Shown piece after piece: positions 5,593 through 6,299 of a stretch of 6,299 nucleotides of DNA. Source of the DNA: Streptosporangiaceae bacterium (GTDB lineage: Bacteria > Actinomycetota > Actinomycetes > Streptosporangiales > Streptosporangiaceae); assembly GCA_030043395.1 (NCBI GenBank), contig JASHXW010000507.1, forward strand, positions 1 to 6,299, written 5' to 3'. Below the pieces are notes generated by a model, which saw only the letters and a list, made by a program, of their open reading frames with translations, made no database searches and was not told the DNA's origin. Every line of letters starts with the position of its first letter. Position 1 is the stretch's first letter. A program made the translations under genes and the position numbers.

Positions 5593-6299
5593 ATGTCTAT
5601 CGCCATCACCGATGAACACCGCGAACTCGCCGACACTGTCTCGGACTTCCTGACCGCGCGCGCTGCCCGTGCCGCCGCGCGAGGACTGCTCGAAGCCGAC
5701 TCGGAGAGCCTCCCGGCGTTCTGGAGTGAGCTTGGCGAGCTTGGCTGGCTCGGGCTGCATATCCCTGAGGAGCACGGCGGCTCCGGATTCGGCCTGCCAG
5801 AGCTCGTCGTGGTCGCCGAGGAGATGGGCCGGGCCATCGCCCCGGGCCCATTCGTGCCGACGGTGACCGCAAGCGCGGTGATCGCGGCTACCGCCCCCGA
5901 GGAACTGGCGGCCAAGCTGCTGCCCGGCCTGGCCGACGGATCGGTGATCGGCGCCGTGGCGCTGGGCGGCGAGGTGACGGTCTCCGGCACCGCGGCGTCA
6001 GGCAACGCTGGCGTCGTGGTGAGCGGGCACCTGGCTGACATCCTGATCGTCGCCGCTGGCGACGACCTCGCCATCATCGACTGCCAGGCAGGCGGCGTGA
6101 CCGCCAAGGTGCCGAAGAACCTCGACCCGGCGCGACGCGCCGCCCGGGTGACGCTGGATGACGCGCAGGCACAGCTTGTCCCTGGCGGTCGCCAGGTCAT
6201 GCTCGACCTCGCGCGCGTGCTGTTCGCCGCCGAGGCCACGGGCGTGGCCAGGGAATGCACGAACATGGCAGCCGAGTACGCCAAGGTACGCGAGCAGTT
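5593..6299 (+). CDS. Acyl-CoA dehydrogenase, FadE34-like N-terminal part (3' partial)
   Basis: The frame runs from ATG 5593 through the window end: 235 complete codons and no stop. The product should be an FAD-linked acyl-CoA dehydrogenase subunit that introduces an alpha-beta double bond into acyl-CoA. The N-terminus MSIAITDEHRELADTVSDFL, the segment WSELGELGWLGLHIPEEHGG, then GLPELVVVAEEMGRAIAPGPFVP, and the late AAEATGVARECTNMAAEYAKVREQ are ACAD hallmarks and read like mycobacterial FadE34, a two-domain fused enzyme of sterol side-chain breakdown. The usual TEPxAGSD-type FAD motif is missing near residues 115-135 (GSVIGAVALGGEVTVSG), as expected for the degenerate half of such enzymes or for the partner subunit of a heterotetramer. 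The catalytic Glu region and the question of fusion lie beyond the window. The nearby thioesterase supports an acyl-CoA pathway, though substrate is not shown. Confidence 0.92.
   Translation, partial: MSIAITDEHRELADTVSDFLTARAARAAARGLLEADSESLPAFWSELGELGWLGLHIPEEHGGSGFGLPELVVVAEEMGRAIAPGPFVPTVTASAVIAATAPEELAAKLLPGLADGSVIGAVALGGEVTVSGTAASGNAGVVVSGHLADILIVAAGDDLAIIDCQAGGVTAKVPKNLDPARRAARVTLDDAQAQLVPGGRQVMLDLARVLFAAEATGVARECTNMAAEYAKVREQ

Noticed and set aside
5580..6284. Minus-strand open frame of 234 codons opposite the dehydrogenase
   Set aside because: Its translation is low-complexity Ser/Ala/Pro with no motif, while the + strand of the same stretch encodes a clear acyl-CoA dehydrogenase.

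Overview
The window is high-GC DNA with GTG/ATG starts, strong G/C preference at third codon positions, a SARP-type regulator and a FadE-type dehydrogenase. This points to an actinobacterium, probably a filamentous or soil lineage; I cannot name the genus. All supported genes lie on the + strand. The many antisense and out-of-frame open frames are shadows caused by GC bias.

Layout. (1) 1-3606: the 3' portion (1201 codons) of a very large SARP/AfsR-like regulator with a winged-helix DNA-binding domain, a BTAD-like domain, a STAND/AAA-type ATPase and a long TPR-like C-terminus. Its first codons lie upstream of the window. (2) About 3703-4512: an acyl-CoA thioesterase II (TesB family, double hotdog) with the Asp-Thr-Gln catalytic set intact, followed by a hairpin that may be its terminator. 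(3) 4561-4620: a compact control region of three 16-bp operator-like sites of the form GTMAAG-N4-CTTKAC, overlapping a TTGACA/TACCTT promoter whose expected start point is the ATG of the next gene. (4) 4624-5282: a two-gene, translationally coupled unit (ATGA overlap) encoding a 68-aa XRE-family repressor-like protein and a 151-aa four-helix membrane protein resembling DUF2178. (5) 5283-5592: about 310 bp without a confident gene. It holds a dense cluster of palindromes and one doubtful 34-codon acidic ORF. (6) 5593-6299: the N-terminal 235 codons of an acyl-CoA dehydrogenase resembling mycobacterial FadE34, cut by the window end.

How the parts relate. TesB and the dehydrogenase both act on acyl-CoA thioesters, so the neighbourhood looks like lipid or sterol side-chain metabolism, with a large signal-integrating regulator upstream. 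The small XRE/membrane-protein cassette sits between them with its own promoter and operators and looks like an independent, self-regulating unit. I see no CRISPR array, insertion sequence, tRNA, rRNA or clearly new multi-gene defence system. The most notable feature is the three-site operator array in front of the XRE gene.
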